From assembly GCF_040932005.1 (NCBI RefSeq), contig NZ_CP162414.1, positions 3,127,501 to 3,191,500 on the forward strand: a stretch of 64,000 nt of DNA, written 5' to 3'. A program made the translations under genes and the position numbers. Position 1 is the first letter of the stretch, and each line of letters starts with the position of its first letter. The notes below the pieces were generated by a model that was given only the letters and a program-made list of their open reading frames with translations, made no database searches and was not told where the DNA came from. Below are positions 26,917-36,590 of this stretch, one piece after another. The DNA comes from Aestuariibius sp. HNIBRBA575 (GTDB taxonomy: Bacteria > Pseudomonadota > Alphaproteobacteria > Rhodobacterales > Rhodobacteraceae).

Positions 26917-27582
26917 ATGCCTGAATGGCTAACCGGTGTAGGTGGGGTGATTAGCGCACTCTTCGCCAATGATAGCTGGATGTTAAAGCAAGCGCTTGCG
27001 GGTCCCGCATCGTGGACAGCCGGGCTTATCTTTACGCTTGTCGGCGGATTTGCCGTGCTGTTGCTGTATCGTATTCGGCTGATCGAAAAGTATCTGGAAC
27101 CGGCAATTATGGTGGTTTCTTACCTGACAATTGGCGGCATTATTTTTGCTGGGGTGTTGCAGCGATTTTATTTTTCCGGGCAGCCGCCCTGGTCGACAAC
27201 ATTGCCGCCCTTCCTGTTCCTGATCATGGCATGGTTCGGGTGTTCCTATAACGTCAAGTTGCGCACGCATCTGGCGTTTTCTGAATTCCGCACAGCCATG
27301 CCACGGATCGGGCAAATCTCTTGTCTGGTTATGGATGCGGTTTTATGGATCGTATTTTCGTGGATCGTCATCACGACGTCGACACGTGTTGTCGTCAATT
27401 CGGCGGCAAACTTTCAGATCATGCTGGGCACAGACAACGTCATGCAATGGTGGTTCCTGTTGACCGTTCCGGTTGCGTTTATTGCTTTGACGGGACGTGT
27501 TTTGGAAAATCTGATCACTGATCTGCGCAATTACCGGTCCGGTGCTGTGATGATCAAACAAGCTGTAATCGGAGGGGATTGA
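26917..27582 (+). CDS. TRAP transporter small permease (DctQ family)
   Basis: A 221-residue membrane protein with four predicted helices and the DctQ core (EKYLEPAIMVVSYLTIGGIIFAGVLQRF, then W...LPPFLFLIMAWFGCSYNVKLRTHLAFSEF). It is the small TRAP subunit that pairs with the large permease. An N-terminal extension of about 35 residues before the first family helix is somewhat longer than usual. A GGGGAGGACACCA site precedes the ATG, and its stop lies 1 bp before the dctM-like start. Confidence 0.85.
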   Translation: MPEWLTGVGGVISALFANDSWMLKQALAGPASWTAGLIFTLVGGFAVLLLYRIRLIEKYLEPAIMVVSYLTIGGIIFAGVLQRFYFSGQPPWSTTLPPFLFLIMAWFGCSYNVKLRTHLAFSEFRTAMPRIGQISCLVMDAVLWIVFSWIVITTSTRVVVNSAANFQIMLGTDNVMQWWFLLTVPVAFIALTGRVLENLITDLRNYRSGAVMIKQAVIGGD

Positions 27583-27583
27583 T

Positions 27584-28942
27584 ATGGGTGACGGTACAAT
27601 CGTTACGCTGCTATCTGTCGGCGTTACTATCTTATTTATGCTCGGCGTTCCCGTATTCCTCGTGATTGGATACTGGGTTGTCGGCATGTCGTTCCTGCTG
27701 CAATTGCCGCTGGACAATTTGGGCGCAGCTTTGGCTGACGTCTTTACTGATGGCTTTGCCCTGTTGGCGATGCCGCTGTTCATTCTGACCGGTGACTTGA
27801 TCAACCGTTCGGGCATCGCGCGGCGCCTTTCCAACTTTGCTTATGCGTGTTTGGGCTGGATCCGGGGCGGGTTGGCCATGGCGGCCTTGGGCGCGTGTGG
27901 CTTGTTTGCTGCGATTTCGGGCTCCAACTCTGCAACCACGGCAACCATCGGTTCGATGTTGCATCCTGACATGGTCGAAGGCGGCTATGATGAACGTTTC
28001 TCAGCCGCCACGGCCGCTGCGGGCGGGACCGTGGGGATCATTATCCCACCGTCGATCATCTTCATCGTCTACGGCTTCTTGTTGAACCTGCCGATTTCCG
28101 ATCTGTTTGTGGCCGGGATTATCCCAGGGTCCATGATGGTTGTGGCCATGATGGTGGCCTGCTGGATCATCTGCATGATCAACGGTTGGGGCTACCTCAT
28201 TCCGTTGCAACTGAGCCGGGTGATGAAAACAGCTTTGGGCGCATGGTTGGGTTTCTTTGCGATCGGATTGGTTCTGTGGGGCATTTACACTGGTAAATTC
28301 TCACCGACTGAGGCCGCGGGCGTGACCGTTGGGTTCTGTATTATCGTCGGGTTTATCTGCCTGCCATTCTACAAATCCCTTGGCATCAAAGACGAACGCG
28401 AAGTCAAAGACATGAACTATGTGCAAATGCTGGTGGTCAAAGGTTTCGGCCCGCTGGAATTGCCCGCAATCACAATGCGGTCCGCACAGATCACGGGCAT
28501 CCTTGCCCCCCTGATCGCGGTGTCCGTGGTGATGCAACAGGTTCTGTCCGATATGGGTGCCGACGAAAGCATCCGTGCCTTTGTGACATCAATGGGTGGC
28601 TATTATGCAGTTCTATTTGCATCCATGGCGATCGTGTTTGTGTCCGGGATGGTTCTGGAATCCTTGCCAGTGACGATCATTTTGGCGCCAATTCTGGCTC
28701 CGATTGCGCATTCTGTTGGGATCGAACCCGTGCAGTTTGCGGTGGTCTTCTTGGTTGGGGCGTCGATTGGATTCATTACACCTCCTTATGGTTTGAACCT
28801 CTATGTCGCATCGGGCGTAACAGGCGTTCCCTATTTCAGACTACTTCGGTATACAGTGCCCTATCTGTTCTCTCTCATTGCGGTTTGGATCATAATCGCA
28901 TTGGTACCAGAACTCTCAACGGCACTCCTGCCACAGCGGTAA
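27584..28942 (+). CDS. TRAP transporter large permease (DctM family)
   Basis: A 452-residue, about 12-helix ion-coupled permease of the TRAP family. Typical segments are the N-terminal LFMLGVPVFLVIGY, the FALLAMPLFILTGDLINRSG loop, the GSNSATTATIGSMLHPDMVEGGY motif and the IIPPSIIFIVYGF helix. It would move the substrate delivered by the binding protein, probably with sodium. It is directly followed by an IclR-family regulator in the same direction. Confidence 0.93.
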   Translation: MGDGTIVTLLSVGVTILFMLGVPVFLVIGYWVVGMSFLLQLPLDNLGAALADVFTDGFALLAMPLFILTGDLINRSGIARRLSNFAYACLGWIRGGLAMAALGACGLFAAISGSNSATTATIGSMLHPDMVEGGYDERFSAATAAAGGTVGIIIPPSIIFIVYGFLLNLPISDLFVAGIIPGSMMVVAMMVACWIICMINGWGYLIPLQLSRVMKTALGAWLGFFAIGLVLWGIYTGKFSPTEAAGVTVGFCIIVGFICLPFYKSLGIKDEREVKDMNYVQMLVVKGFGPLELPAITMRSAQITGILAPLIAVSVVMQQVLSDMGADESIRAFVTSMGGYYAVLFASMAIVFVSGMVLESLPVTIILAPILAPIAHSVGIEPVQFAVVFLVGASIGFITPPYGLNLYVASGVTGVPYFRLLRYTVPYLFSLIAVWIIIALVPELSTALLPQR

Positions 28943-28951
28943 CGGGTTAAA

Positions 28952-29719
28952 ATGGACGGGGACAAAGCGGATAGCATTCCGACGACTCTCAGGCTGCTTT
29001 TGGTGATCGAAGAGATCGCCAAAGCGGGTGTTCCCGTCACGCCAACCGATGTGAACGCGATCCTGGGCTTGCCCAAGCCCACGATCCACCGTCTGTTCAC
29101 CACGCTCGAAGCCGAAGGGTTTCTGCAAAAGGATCTGGACGGTCGCACTTACTCTCCCGGCCCCCGTTTACGCACGATGGCCGGGGGAATTTTATCTTCT
29201 CTGCGGATCCGAACCGCACGCCTTGCCGTTTTGAACCAACTCAGTTCCGAAATTGGCGAAACCACCAACATCGCCCTGCCCGACCGCGACGCGATGATTT
29301 ACCTTGAACGTGTCGAAACGGAATGGCCGCTGCGCATCCAGTTGCCGATCGGGACACGTGTGCCGTTTTACTGCACGGCCAGTGGCAAAATGTACCTCAG
29401 CTCACTCAAAAGCAGCCACCTACAGCGGTATATTTCGGCAACCAAACTGGAACACAAATCCAGAAATACCATCACCGACAGCGATAAGTTGATGGAAGAA
29501 ATCGCGCAGATCCGCCATCAGGACTATGCGCTGGATCGCGAAGAATTCATGCCCGATATGATTGCGATTGCGGTCCCAATTCTGGACGTGAATGGCCGTT
29601 TGGCGGCGACGCTTTCGTTTCATGCGCCAACCCAACGCTTTAGCATTGATCAAGCGATGGATCATTTGGATGCGCTTAAAAAGGCATCCAAAGAACTGTC
29701 TGAGCTGATTTCAAACTAG
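28952..29719 (+). CDS. IclR-family transcriptional regulator of the sulfonate cluster (IseR-like)
   Basis: A 255-residue regulator with an N-terminal winged helix (about residues 10-70, with LGLPKPTIHRLFTTLEAEGFL) and a C-terminal IclR effector domain (GETTNIALPDRDAMIYLERVE, PFYCTASGKMYLS). It lies 9 bp after the TRAP large permease, so it is co-transcribed with the system it probably controls. Isethionate gene clusters commonly carry an IclR-type regulator, which supports the IseR-like reading. The ribosome-binding site is weak. Confidence 0.8.
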   Translation: MDGDKADSIPTTLRLLLVIEEIAKAGVPVTPTDVNAILGLPKPTIHRLFTTLEAEGFLQKDLDGRTYSPGPRLRTMAGGILSSLRIRTARLAVLNQLSSEIGETTNIALPDRDAMIYLERVETEWPLRIQLPIGTRVPFYCTASGKMYLSSLKSSHLQRYISATKLEHKSRNTITDSDKLMEEIAQIRHQDYALDREEFMPDMIAIAVPILDVNGRLAATLSFHAPTQRFSIDQAMDHLDALKKASKELSELISN

Positions 29720-29811
29720 TCCGAATAACCGCCGCAATGATCAATCTGATCCGACCAAACTGCGCCAAAACATCGGTCAGGTTTGCCGCTTCCATGGGAC
29801 AAAGCCGCCTT

Positions 29812-29841
29812 AGCTGCAGCGCCCAAACAGACGCTGCGGCT
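29812..29841. terminator. Bidirectional terminator-like hairpin, iclR / SDR convergent end
   Basis: AGCTGCAGCG (29812-29821) and CGCTGCGGCT (29832-29841) form a 10 bp stem with one G-U pair and a 10-nt loop, followed by TTGTGTAAAA. It sits in the 132 bp between the converging ends of the IclR and KduD-like genes. Nothing else is visible there apart from a degenerate GntR-site-like sequence. Confidence 0.65.
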
Positions 29842-29851
29842 TTGTGTAAAA

Positions 29852-30631
29852 CTAACGTCCCATCCAACCGCCATCAACGGTCAGGATTTCACCGCTGACA
29901 TAGTCGGACGCCGCAGATGACAGAAACACAATCGGTCCGGCGAAATCATCTGGTGTGCCCCAGCGACCATGCGGAATCCGTCCTAAAATGGCGTCATGAC
30001 GTTCCGGATCATTGCGCAACGCTTCGGTGTTGTCGGTCGCGATATAACCCGGCGCAATCGCGTTCACATTCACGCCCTGCCCAGCCCATTCATTGGCTAA
30101 TGCTTTGGTCAATTGACCGATCCCACCTTTGGACGCCGCATAACCCGGCACCGTAATGCCCCCCTGATAGGTCAGCAACGACGCAGTGAATATGATTTTG
30201 CCCCGGCCACGCCCCGCTTTGGCGCGTTCAATCATCCCCCGGCCAACTTCGCGGCTCAGCACAAATTGGGCGTTCAGGTTCACCTCAATCACTTCGTCCC
30301 ACATTTCATCGGGATGTTGCGCGGCGGGGGTTCGTTTGATCGTCCCGGCATTGTTCACCAGAATATCAGGTTCAATCCCATCGGTTTCGAGCTGCTTAGC
30401 AAATGCGGTAACCGCTGCGCGATCCGAAAAATCGCAGGTATAGGCCCGAAAGGTACGTCCCAAACCCAGAACAGCTTTTTCGACTTCACTGCCGCTGGTT
30501 TCTAGCGATGCGGACACGCCAATGATATCCGCGCCTGCCGCGGCCAATGCTTCGGCCATGCCACGCCCAATGCCGCGTTTACACCCCGTCACCAAAGCGG
30601 TTTTTCCGGTTAGATCAAATATTTCCAACAT
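29852..30631 (-). CDS. SDR-family dehydrogenase, KduD-like (2-dehydro-3-deoxy-sugar-acid 5-dehydrogenase type)
   Basis: A 259-residue classical short-chain dehydrogenase. It has the cofactor motif TGCKRGIGRGMAEAL (about residues 15-29), NNAG, and the catalytic triad serine in TASLLTYQGG with YAASKGG. Overall it resembles KduD, which oxidises 2-keto-3-deoxygluconate at C5. It is the last gene of an operon with an enolase-superfamily dehydratase and a Zn-dehydrogenase, so a 2-keto-3-deoxy sugar acid is a reasonable substrate. The start is 2 bp after the preceding stop. Confidence 0.82.
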   Translation of the reverse strand: MLEIFDLTGKTALVTGCKRGIGRGMAEALAAAGADIIGVSASLETSGSEVEKAVLGLGRTFRAYTCDFSDRAAVTAFAKQLETDGIEPDILVNNAGTIKRTPAAQHPDEMWDEVIEVNLNAQFVLSREVGRGMIERAKAGRGRGKIIFTASLLTYQGGITVPGYAASKGGIGQLTKALANEWAGQGVNVNAIAPGYIATDNTEALRNDPERHDAILGRIPHGRWGTPDDFAGPIVFLSSAASDYVSGEILTVDGGWMGR

Positions 30632-30633
30632 GT

Positions 30634-31668
30634 TTATACCCCTACCTTGATCAGGCTTTTCATCGCGGTTGGGCTGCTGTCCAATGCTTCAAACGCTGCC
30701 TGAATGTCACTTAGCGGGCTGATATCCGTGATCACCGTATCTGCATCGACGCCGCCGCTGGCGATGATTTCAATCGCCTTATCGTAATCTTGGGGTTCAT
30801 AAACCCGCGCGCCCATCAGGTCGAGTTCACGCCAAAAGAACTGAAACAAGTCAATCTGCGGTTTGGTCGCATGAATGGCCACCATCACGATCCGCGCACG
30901 CGTCGCAGCCACGGCTGTCATCGCGTCCACGCCCGGCTGTGTGCCCGACACCTCAAAGACCACATCGGCCCCTTTGCCACCGGTGCGTTGATTGATCGCC
31001 TCAACCAAATCGGTGTCTTTGGGGTTAACGGTGTCAAATCCCAGCGTTTCCGCAATGGCCAAACGATGCGGGTTCACCTCAGAAATGACGACATTGCCGC
31101 CGCTATCACGTGCGACCATCGCCACCAGAACCCCAATCGGGCCACCGCCGATGACCACAACGTCTTCGCCTTTTTTTAGCGCAGCGCGCCGCACATCGTG
31201 ACACGCAACCGCAACAGGTTCGATCAGCGCCGCATGATCCAGACGCATATCGGCGGGCAATTGATGCAAAACATGCGCGGGCACATTCCAGATTTCCTGC
31301 ATCGCCCCGTCCGTATCCAGACCGAGGAATTTCAGCTTGTGGCAGATATGGGTGTGCCCTGCGACGCAGGCCGGGCATTCCCCACAATGTTCAAGCGGGC
31401 GCACAACAACGTTTTGCCCAACAGAAAACCCATCCACATCGGCGCCGACACGTTCCACGATGCCGGACATTTCGTGGCCAACAATGCGGTTCAGGCCCAC
31501 GCGGGCATCCATATTGCCGTGAAATACATGCATGTCGGTGCCGCAAATCCCGCAATAGGCGATGCGCACCGCCACTTCGCCCGCTTTGGGCGGGGGCGAA
31601 ACCGTTTTTTCGACGGTGAATGTTTTATCGCCGCGATAGTAGGCCGCGTTGATTTCAAGATCGCTCAT
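30634..31668 (-). CDS. Zinc-dependent medium-chain alcohol/polyol dehydrogenase
   Basis: A 344-residue MDR-family dehydrogenase. Catalytic zinc ligands are in CGICGTDMH and GHEMSG, structural zinc cysteines in [15 protein letters not shown], and the NAD motif is GGGPIG (about residues 174-179). Similar proteins oxidise sugar alcohols, L-gulonate or threonine. The start overlaps the dehydratase stop by 14 bp, and the stop lies 2 bp before the SDR start, so the three genes form one operon. The substrate is probably a sugar acid or polyol entering the dehydratase branch. Confidence 0.85.
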   Translation of the reverse strand: MSDLEINAAYYRGDKTFTVEKTVSPPPKAGEVAVRIAYCGICGTDMHVFHGNMDARVGLNRIVGHEMSGIVERVGADVDGFSVGQNVVVRPLEHCGECPACVAGHTHICHKLKFLGLDTDGAMQEIWNVPAHVLHQLPADMRLDHAALIEPVAVACHDVRRAALKKGEDVVVIGGGPIGVLVAMVARDSGGNVVISEVNPHRLAIAETLGFDTVNPKDTDLVEAINQRTGGKGADVVFEVSGTQPGVDAMTAVAATRARIVMVAIHATKPQIDLFQFFWRELDLMGARVYEPQDYDKAIEIIASGGVDADTVITDISPLSDIQAAFEALDSSPTAMKSLIKVGV

Positions 31669-32776
31669 CGTGCATGTCCTTATGCGCTTGGGTCAGTTTA
31701 TCCCAGTCGAAGGTCACCCCAATGCCAGCATCGTTTGGCGCAACAGCAAGGTGGTTTTCAACAACAAGGGGACGTTTTGTGTAAGTATCGATTGGAAACG
31801 AATGCACCTCAATCCAGCCCGGATTTTTCTGCGCCGAGACGAGGCTAACATGTAATTCCTGCATACCATGACTACAGACCGGCACGTCGTTTGCCTGAGC
31901 AAGGGCCGCAACCTGAAGCCAACCAGTGATACCCCCACAATTAGAGGCATCCGGCTGGACAAAGCTCAGCTTGGCATCCGCCATCGCATATTCAAATTCG
32001 TGAATGGTGTGCAGATTTTCCCCCATCGCAAGCGGCATCCCCGTCGCATCTGCGATCTGGGCATATCCGTGGTAATGGTCGGGAATGATCGGTTCTTCGA
32101 ACCATGTGATATCGTAGGGTTTGAACGCATTGGCCGCTTGGATCGCTTGCTCAACGTTCATGGAATAATTTGCATCCACCATAAAGGTGACATCAGGCCC
32201 AATCGTTTCGCGGACCGCTTTGATCCGGGCGATGTCGTCGTCCAAGCTGGGTTGGCCGATCTTGATTTTAACGCCGTTGAATCCGCGCGCGATATAGCCC
32301 CGCACACTATCCAGCAATTTCGGCAGTGGAAAATTCAGGTCAATGCCACCCGCATAGGCTGCACAACGATCCGCCGTTCCGCCGGCCATTTTCCACAAGG
32401 GTTGGCCAGTCCGTTTCCCGCGCAAATCCCACAACGCGATATCAAGCGCAGAGATGGCAAATGACGCAATCCCGCCACGCGCCACATAATGAACATGCCA
32501 TTGCATCGCGTCGTACAACGCTTCGACGTCTTGGGCATCCTGACCAATTAAAAAGGGCGCCAGATCATGTTCAATCATTGCCGCAATTGCACGCCCCCCT
32601 TTGCCACCTGTATAAGTATAGCCAGTGCCCTCGGACCCATCCGCAAGCCGTATAGTCGCGGTTACCAACTCAAAATGCGTATGATCTCCGTGCTTGGCAT
32701 CGGTCAGGATTTCGGCCAATGGAACATCAAAGGATCGGACAATGACATCTTGAATAGGATAATGGGGCTTCGACAT
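31655..32776 (-). CDS. Enolase-superfamily (mandelate racemase subgroup) sugar-acid dehydratase
   Basis: A 373-residue enzyme with an N-terminal capping domain and a TIM-barrel. Mandelate-racemase-type catalytic residues are visible: the KIK pair (VKIKIGQP), metal ligands in VDANYS, FEEP and GENLH, and the barrel histidine in CSHGMQELH. The stretch around the metal site resembles L-talarate/galactarate dehydratases, which remove water from sugar acids to give 2-keto-3-deoxy acids. The start at 32776 avoids a longer frame that would run through the operator at 32802-32816. It is first in the leftward operon. Confidence 0.85.
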   Translation of the reverse strand: MSKPHYPIQDVIVRSFDVPLAEILTDAKHGDHTHFELVTATIRLADGSEGTGYTYTGGKGGRAIAAMIEHDLAPFLIGQDAQDVEALYDAMQWHVHYVARGGIASFAISALDIALWDLRGKRTGQPLWKMAGGTADRCAAYAGGIDLNFPLPKLLDSVRGYIARGFNGVKIKIGQPSLDDDIARIKAVRETIGPDVTFMVDANYSMNVEQAIQAANAFKPYDITWFEEPIIPDHYHGYAQIADATGMPLAMGENLHTIHEFEYAMADAKLSFVQPDASNCGGITGWLQVAALAQANDVPVCSHGMQELHVSLVSAQKNPGWIEVHSFPIDTYTKRPLVVENHLAVAPNDAGIGVTFDWDKLTQAHKDMHDERS

Positions 32777-32801
32777 TATTATACTTTCGTCAATTTTCTG
32801 T

Positions 32802-32816
32802 TTTGGTCGGACCAAA
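32802..32816. promoter_or_regulatory. GntR operator, copy 1 (dehydratase operon / gntR divergent promoter)
   Basis: TTTGGTC-G-GACCAAA is a perfect 15 bp palindrome located 26 bp upstream of the dehydratase start and 93 bp upstream of the gntR start. Its core TGGTCGGACCA is the type of site bound by FadR-subfamily regulators. Confidence 0.8.
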
Positions 32817-32908
32817 TCTGTCTAAAACTTGCCCAAGGCGGCCGAATTGTCAAGTTGCTTGTATAAATTTGATTTTTAGTCATACAAAAGAACACTGAGG
32901 TTAAAAAC

Positions 32909-33613
32909 ATGACAGAACAAAAATCAGGACGCGCTGCGGACCAAGTTGTCGAAGCAATGGTGCAGAGGATTCGTGACGGGTCGATCGCCAATGGCGAACC
33001 ACTTCCGGCGGAACGTGATTTGATGGCAGAGTTCAACATCAGCCGCACCGTCACCCGCGAAGCGATCAGCATTCTATCCAGCCAAGGTTTGATCGATGCA
33101 AAGCCGCGTCACCGTCCGGTCGTGCGCAAACCCGGCTACGAAGCGGCCATGGACGCTGCCAGCTCTATCGTGGGCAATCTGCTATTGCAGCCCAGCGGCG
33201 TGCGCAATTTGTTTGATTCACGCATTCTAGTAGAGGCCGCATTGGTGCGGGGCGCGGCTGAAATGGCCGGAAAACAAGATATCATCGACCTCAAAGAAGC
33301 GCTGCAGGCCAATGGCGCCGCGATCAATGACAACGACCTGTTTTATGAAACAGACATGCAATTCCACCGGGTCTTTTACAACATTTCCGGCAATCCGGTT
33401 TGGCCCGCTGTGCACCGTGCATATACCACGTGGCTGTACCCCCAATGGAGCCAGATGCCCCGACTTCCTGATCGCAACAAAGCCAACTTTGCAGCGCATT
33501 CCGCAATCCTAGAGGCAATCCTGATGCGCGACCCCGACGCCGCAGAAACGGCGCTGAGATCGCATTTGGCGGCGGCATGGGATCAAGTGCGCGCAACCTT
33601 TGGCGACATCTAA
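32909..33613 (+). CDS. GntR-family regulator, FadR/FCD subfamily, of the sugar-acid regulon
   Basis: A 234-residue regulator with a GntR winged helix (residues about 10-75; PLPAERDLMAEFNISRTVTREAI) and an FCD effector domain whose metal-binding residues are suggested by D/H positions such as YETDMQFHRVFY. It sits between two leftward catabolic operons and is divergent to the dehydratase operon. Identical 15 bp palindromes lie in front of both operons. A sugar-acid intermediate is the expected effector. A second inverted repeat (TTGTAT at 32859, ATACAA at 32882) lies in its own leader. Confidence 0.9.
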   Translation: MTEQKSGRAADQVVEAMVQRIRDGSIANGEPLPAERDLMAEFNISRTVTREAISILSSQGLIDAKPRHRPVVRKPGYEAAMDAASSIVGNLLLQPSGVRNLFDSRILVEAALVRGAAEMAGKQDIIDLKEALQANGAAINDNDLFYETDMQFHRVFYNISGNPVWPAVHRAYTTWLYPQWSQMPRLPDRNKANFAAHSAILEAILMRDPDAAETALRSHLAAAWDQVRATFGDI

Positions 33614-33628
33614 GCCGCCAAAAACAGG

Positions 33629-35065
33629 TCAGTACCCCATATAAACGGTGCGTTTTTGCATGTAGCCTTCAAAACCATGCACGCCGTCTTCGCCGCCAAC
33701 ACCGCTTAGTTTGTGGCCATTATGATAGCCGTTCACCAGCCCGGTAATGCCCGAATTCAGGAAAATCGTCCCGGTTTCAAGACGTGCAATTGCATCCATG
33801 TGGATTGATGGGTTTTGGGTCCAAAGATAGGCGGACAAACCATCGGGGCGCGCATTTGCGATGCTCAGCGCTTCTTCGTAATCCTTGACCCGAACGATGG
33901 GCATGACCGGGCCAAAGATCTCTTCTTTGACGGCGGCGGTTTCGGCGGTGGCGTCGATCAAAACGGTGGGTTCGTACCAGTTCCCCGATGCAAAGGCGGC
34001 CCCGTCAGGGCGTTTGCCTCCTGCGGCCACTTTGGCACCCGATTTCACTGAGTCCGCTACGATCTGTTCCACCCGGGCCAAAGCATCCGCTGTGGTCACA
34101 GGGCCCATGCCCCCATTGGTTTTGGGGTCACCGACCTGAACGTTTTTCACCTTCTCCAGAACTTTGGCAATAAATTCATCCGCGATGGCATCTTCGACCA
34201 GAACGCCTTCGTTGCAGATACAGACCTGCCCTGCATTGGCATAACGCGCCACAACGGCGGCCTCTGCAGCGGCGTCGATATCGGCGTCTTTTAGCACGAT
34301 AAACGGGGCTGATCCCCCCAGTTCCAACGACAATGCCGTCAGGTTTTTCGACGAAGCGGCCATGACCATTTGCCCAGCCCGAATAGATCCCGTCAGGGTA
34401 ATCATGCGCACGGTCGGGTTTTCGACCAAGGGGGCGCCAACATCCGCGCCGGTGCCTGTGACCATGTTTATAACCCCGGCGGGCAAACCGGCCTCTTGGC
34501 AAATTCTGCAGAAAACCGATGCCGTCACGGGTGTGGCTTCGTGTGGCTTTAGGATCATGGTGTTGCCCGCCACCAATGCGGGTCCGGCTTTGCGGCCGAT
34601 CAGGGCCAGCGGGTAATTATATGCGCATAACCCCAGCGTCACCCCATAAGGCACGCGATAGATAAAGAGCTGTTCATTGGGTCGGTCAGAGGGCAGAATT
34701 TCGCCCTGGATACGGCGCGCGGATTCTGCGGCATAGGTCATATAGCGAATGGTATCGGTGACCTCTCCGGCGGCCTCTGCGCGGCTTTTTCCTTGCTCCA
34801 GCACCAGCAGTTCCTCTAGCAGGTCGCGTTCGCGTTCAATGCCGTCAGTGATGCGATAAATATGTTCAGCCCGCGTCTGGGGCGGCAGCATTTGCCATTC
34901 TTTTTGGGCGCGTGCCGATGTTTCAATCGCACGTGCCACGTCATCAGGCGTACAGGCCGGCACTTCGGCCCAGATCGCACCGGTTGCCGGATCTTCGACT
35001 GACATGCGTGCCCCGTTTGAGGCATCAACAAACGTGTTGTCGATAAAGGCTTGATAATAGGTCAT
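33629..35065 (-). CDS. NAD-dependent aldehyde dehydrogenase, AldA-like (lactaldehyde/glycolaldehyde type)
   Basis: A 478-residue aldehyde dehydrogenase. The catalytic cysteine is C282 ([11 protein letters not shown]) and the general base is E248 (LELGGSAPF). Length and the C-terminal [13 protein letters not shown] resemble E. coli AldA, which oxidises lactaldehyde and glycolaldehyde from deoxy-sugar breakdown. The start at 35065 follows GAGGAAACCC and lies 10 bp after the ABC ATPase stop; a longer frame would overlap that gene. Co-transcription with a sugar importer suggests that it removes an aldehyde formed from the imported sugar. Confidence 0.88.
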   Translation of the reverse strand: MTYYQAFIDNTFVDASNGARMSVEDPATGAIWAEVPACTPDDVARAIETSARAQKEWQMLPPQTRAEHIYRITDGIERERDLLEELLVLEQGKSRAEAAGEVTDTIRYMTYAAESARRIQGEILPSDRPNEQLFIYRVPYGVTLGLCAYNYPLALIGRKAGPALVAGNTMILKPHEATPVTASVFCRICQEAGLPAGVINMVTGTGADVGAPLVENPTVRMITLTGSIRAGQMVMAASSKNLTALSLELGGSAPFIVLKDADIDAAAEAAVVARYANAGQVCICNEGVLVEDAIADEFIAKVLEKVKNVQVGDPKTNGGMGPVTTADALARVEQIVADSVKSGAKVAAGGKRPDGAAFASGNWYEPTVLIDATAETAAVKEEIFGPVMPIVRVKDYEEALSIANARPDGLSAYLWTQNPSIHMDAIARLETGTIFLNSGITGLVNGYHNGHKLSGVGGEDGVHGFEGYMQKRTVYMGY

Positions 35066-35075
35066 GGGTTTCCTC

Positions 35076-36590
35076 TCAGGCATGCGCGGCCGCGGGCAGG
35101 TTGGCCCCTGACATATCCGCGAGCATCTTATCTTTGTCAAAATTTGGGTGGCTATATTCGGCGACAGACCGCCCCTGATACATGGTAATCACCCGATCAG
35201 CGAGCATGATCACTTCGTCGATTTCGTAGCTGAGGATCAGCACGCCAACTCCGCGTGTCGCGAGATCCTCAATGATCCGATAGATATCCGCCTTGGCATG
35301 GACATCAATGCCGCGTGTTGGTTCCAACAGGATCAAGAGTTCCAGATCATCGTCCAACCAGCGTGAAAAACAGATTTTCTGTTTGTTTCCGCCCGACAGG
35401 AACCGGATTTCCTGATCGGGTGACGATGTCTTGGTGGATGTTTCGCGGATCGCTTTTTCGACAACGGTTTCGATCTGATGACCGTTGATCAGCCCTGCTC
35501 GGGTCGCTTTTTCCAAGAAAGGCAGCGCAATGTTATCACGCACCGACAGGGCCGCCATAATCCCGTTTTTGTCCCGGTTTTCCGTCACCATTCCCATCCC
35601 ATCACGCACCGATGCCGCAGGGCCACGCCCCGGACGCAACGGCGTGTTGCGATAGGAAATTGTTCCGTCATAGCCAGCCGTCAGGCCAAAAATCGCTTTG
35701 GCCAGTTCAGGTGCGCCGCAACCACGCAGACCCGTGAGCACCAGAATTTCACCCCGACGCAGATCAAATGAAATGTCTTCGTAAACTTGGGGGATGTTCA
35801 GGCCGCTAACGTCCAGCAGGATGTCGTCACTGATGGTTTTGGTCGGCTTCACAAAATCATCCAATTCGGTGCCGGTCATGGTCTGGATCACAGCATCCTC
35901 TGTGGTGCCCGATGTCCGTTCAGAAAGAACAATTTTGCCGTCCCGCATCACAGTGACCTGTTCCGCAATACCAAAGATTTCTGGCATATGGTGCGAGATA
36001 TAGATAATCGCGACGCCTTCGGCCTTCATGCGGCGGATAAATCCAAACAACCGTTCCTTATCCTCTTCGGATAGGGCCGATGTGGGTTCATCCATCACAA
36101 TCAGCCAACTGTTGGACATCAAAGCACGGATGATTTCCACGATCTGTTTTTCGCCTGAATTCAGTTCACGCACGGGACGTGACGGGTCTAGGTTTAGGCC
36201 AAAACGATCCAGTTGCGCGGTCACGCGCCGCGCCATTTCCCGTTTGTTCAGAAACGGCGTTTTGCCGACAAACAATTCGCGCCCAAGAAAGATATTATCG
36301 GCCACGGTCAGTTCGTTGATCAGCGAATATTCCTGATGGATCATCGCGACACCGTGATTTGTCGCATCAATCGGCGCGCTGATTTCGATAGGCTGACCAT
36401 TCATTTCAATGACGCCTTGGTCGCGCTGAATGACCCCGCCGAGCACCTTCATCAAGGTTGATTTGCCCGCACCGTTCAGGCCGACCAATGCATGCACTTC
36501 GCCTGCGACACAGGAAAAATCAACGTTATCCAAGGCCCGCGTGGCAAAAAAGCTTTTGCCGATGCCTTTCATGTCAATGCGGTTCGTCAT
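35076..36590 (-). CDS. Sugar ABC transporter ATP-binding protein (RbsA/XylG type, two ABC domains)
   Basis: A 504-residue tandem ATPase of carbohydrate-uptake CUT2 importers. The first domain has an intact Walker A (GLNGAGKST), a signature ([10 protein letters not shown]) and Walker B ([10 protein letters not shown]). The second has the usual degenerate Walker A ([12 protein letters not shown]) with a signature (LSGGNKQK) and a variant Walker B in which LEP replaces DEP ([12 protein letters not shown]). The start overlaps the permease stop by 4 bp. Such ATPases energise import of pentoses, hexoses or polyols. Confidence 0.93.
   Translation of the reverse strand: MTNRIDMKGIGKSFFATRALDNVDFSCVAGEVHALVGLNGAGKSTLMKVLGGVIQRDQGVIEMNGQPIEISAPIDATNHGVAMIHQEYSLINELTVADNIFLGRELFVGKTPFLNKREMARRVTAQLDRFGLNLDPSRPVRELNSGEKQIVEIIRALMSNSWLIVMDEPTSALSEEDKERLFGFIRRMKAEGVAIIYISHHMPEIFGIAEQVTVMRDGKIVLSERTSGTTEDAVIQTMTGTELDDFVKPTKTISDDILLDVSGLNIPQVYEDISFDLRRGEILVLTGLRGCGAPELAKAIFGLTAGYDGTISYRNTPLRPGRGPAASVRDGMGMVTENRDKNGIMAALSVRDNIALPFLEKATRAGLINGHQIETVVEKAIRETSTKTSSPDQEIRFLSGGNKQKICFSRWLDDDLELLILLEPTRGIDVHAKADIYRIIEDLATRGVGVLILSYEIDEVIMLADRVITMYQGRSVAEYSHPNFDKDKMLADMSGANLPAAAHA

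Noticed and set aside
29745..29759. TCTGATCCGACCAAA, a 12/15 match to the local GntR operator
   Set aside because: It lies between the converging 3' ends of two genes with no promoter, and its left arm is degraded. It is probably chance or a relic.
32859..32887. TTGTAT-N17-ATACAA repeat in the gntR leader
   Set aside because: The spacing is too wide for a single dimer site, and the better palindrome at 32802 explains regulation. Mentioned only in the gene entry.
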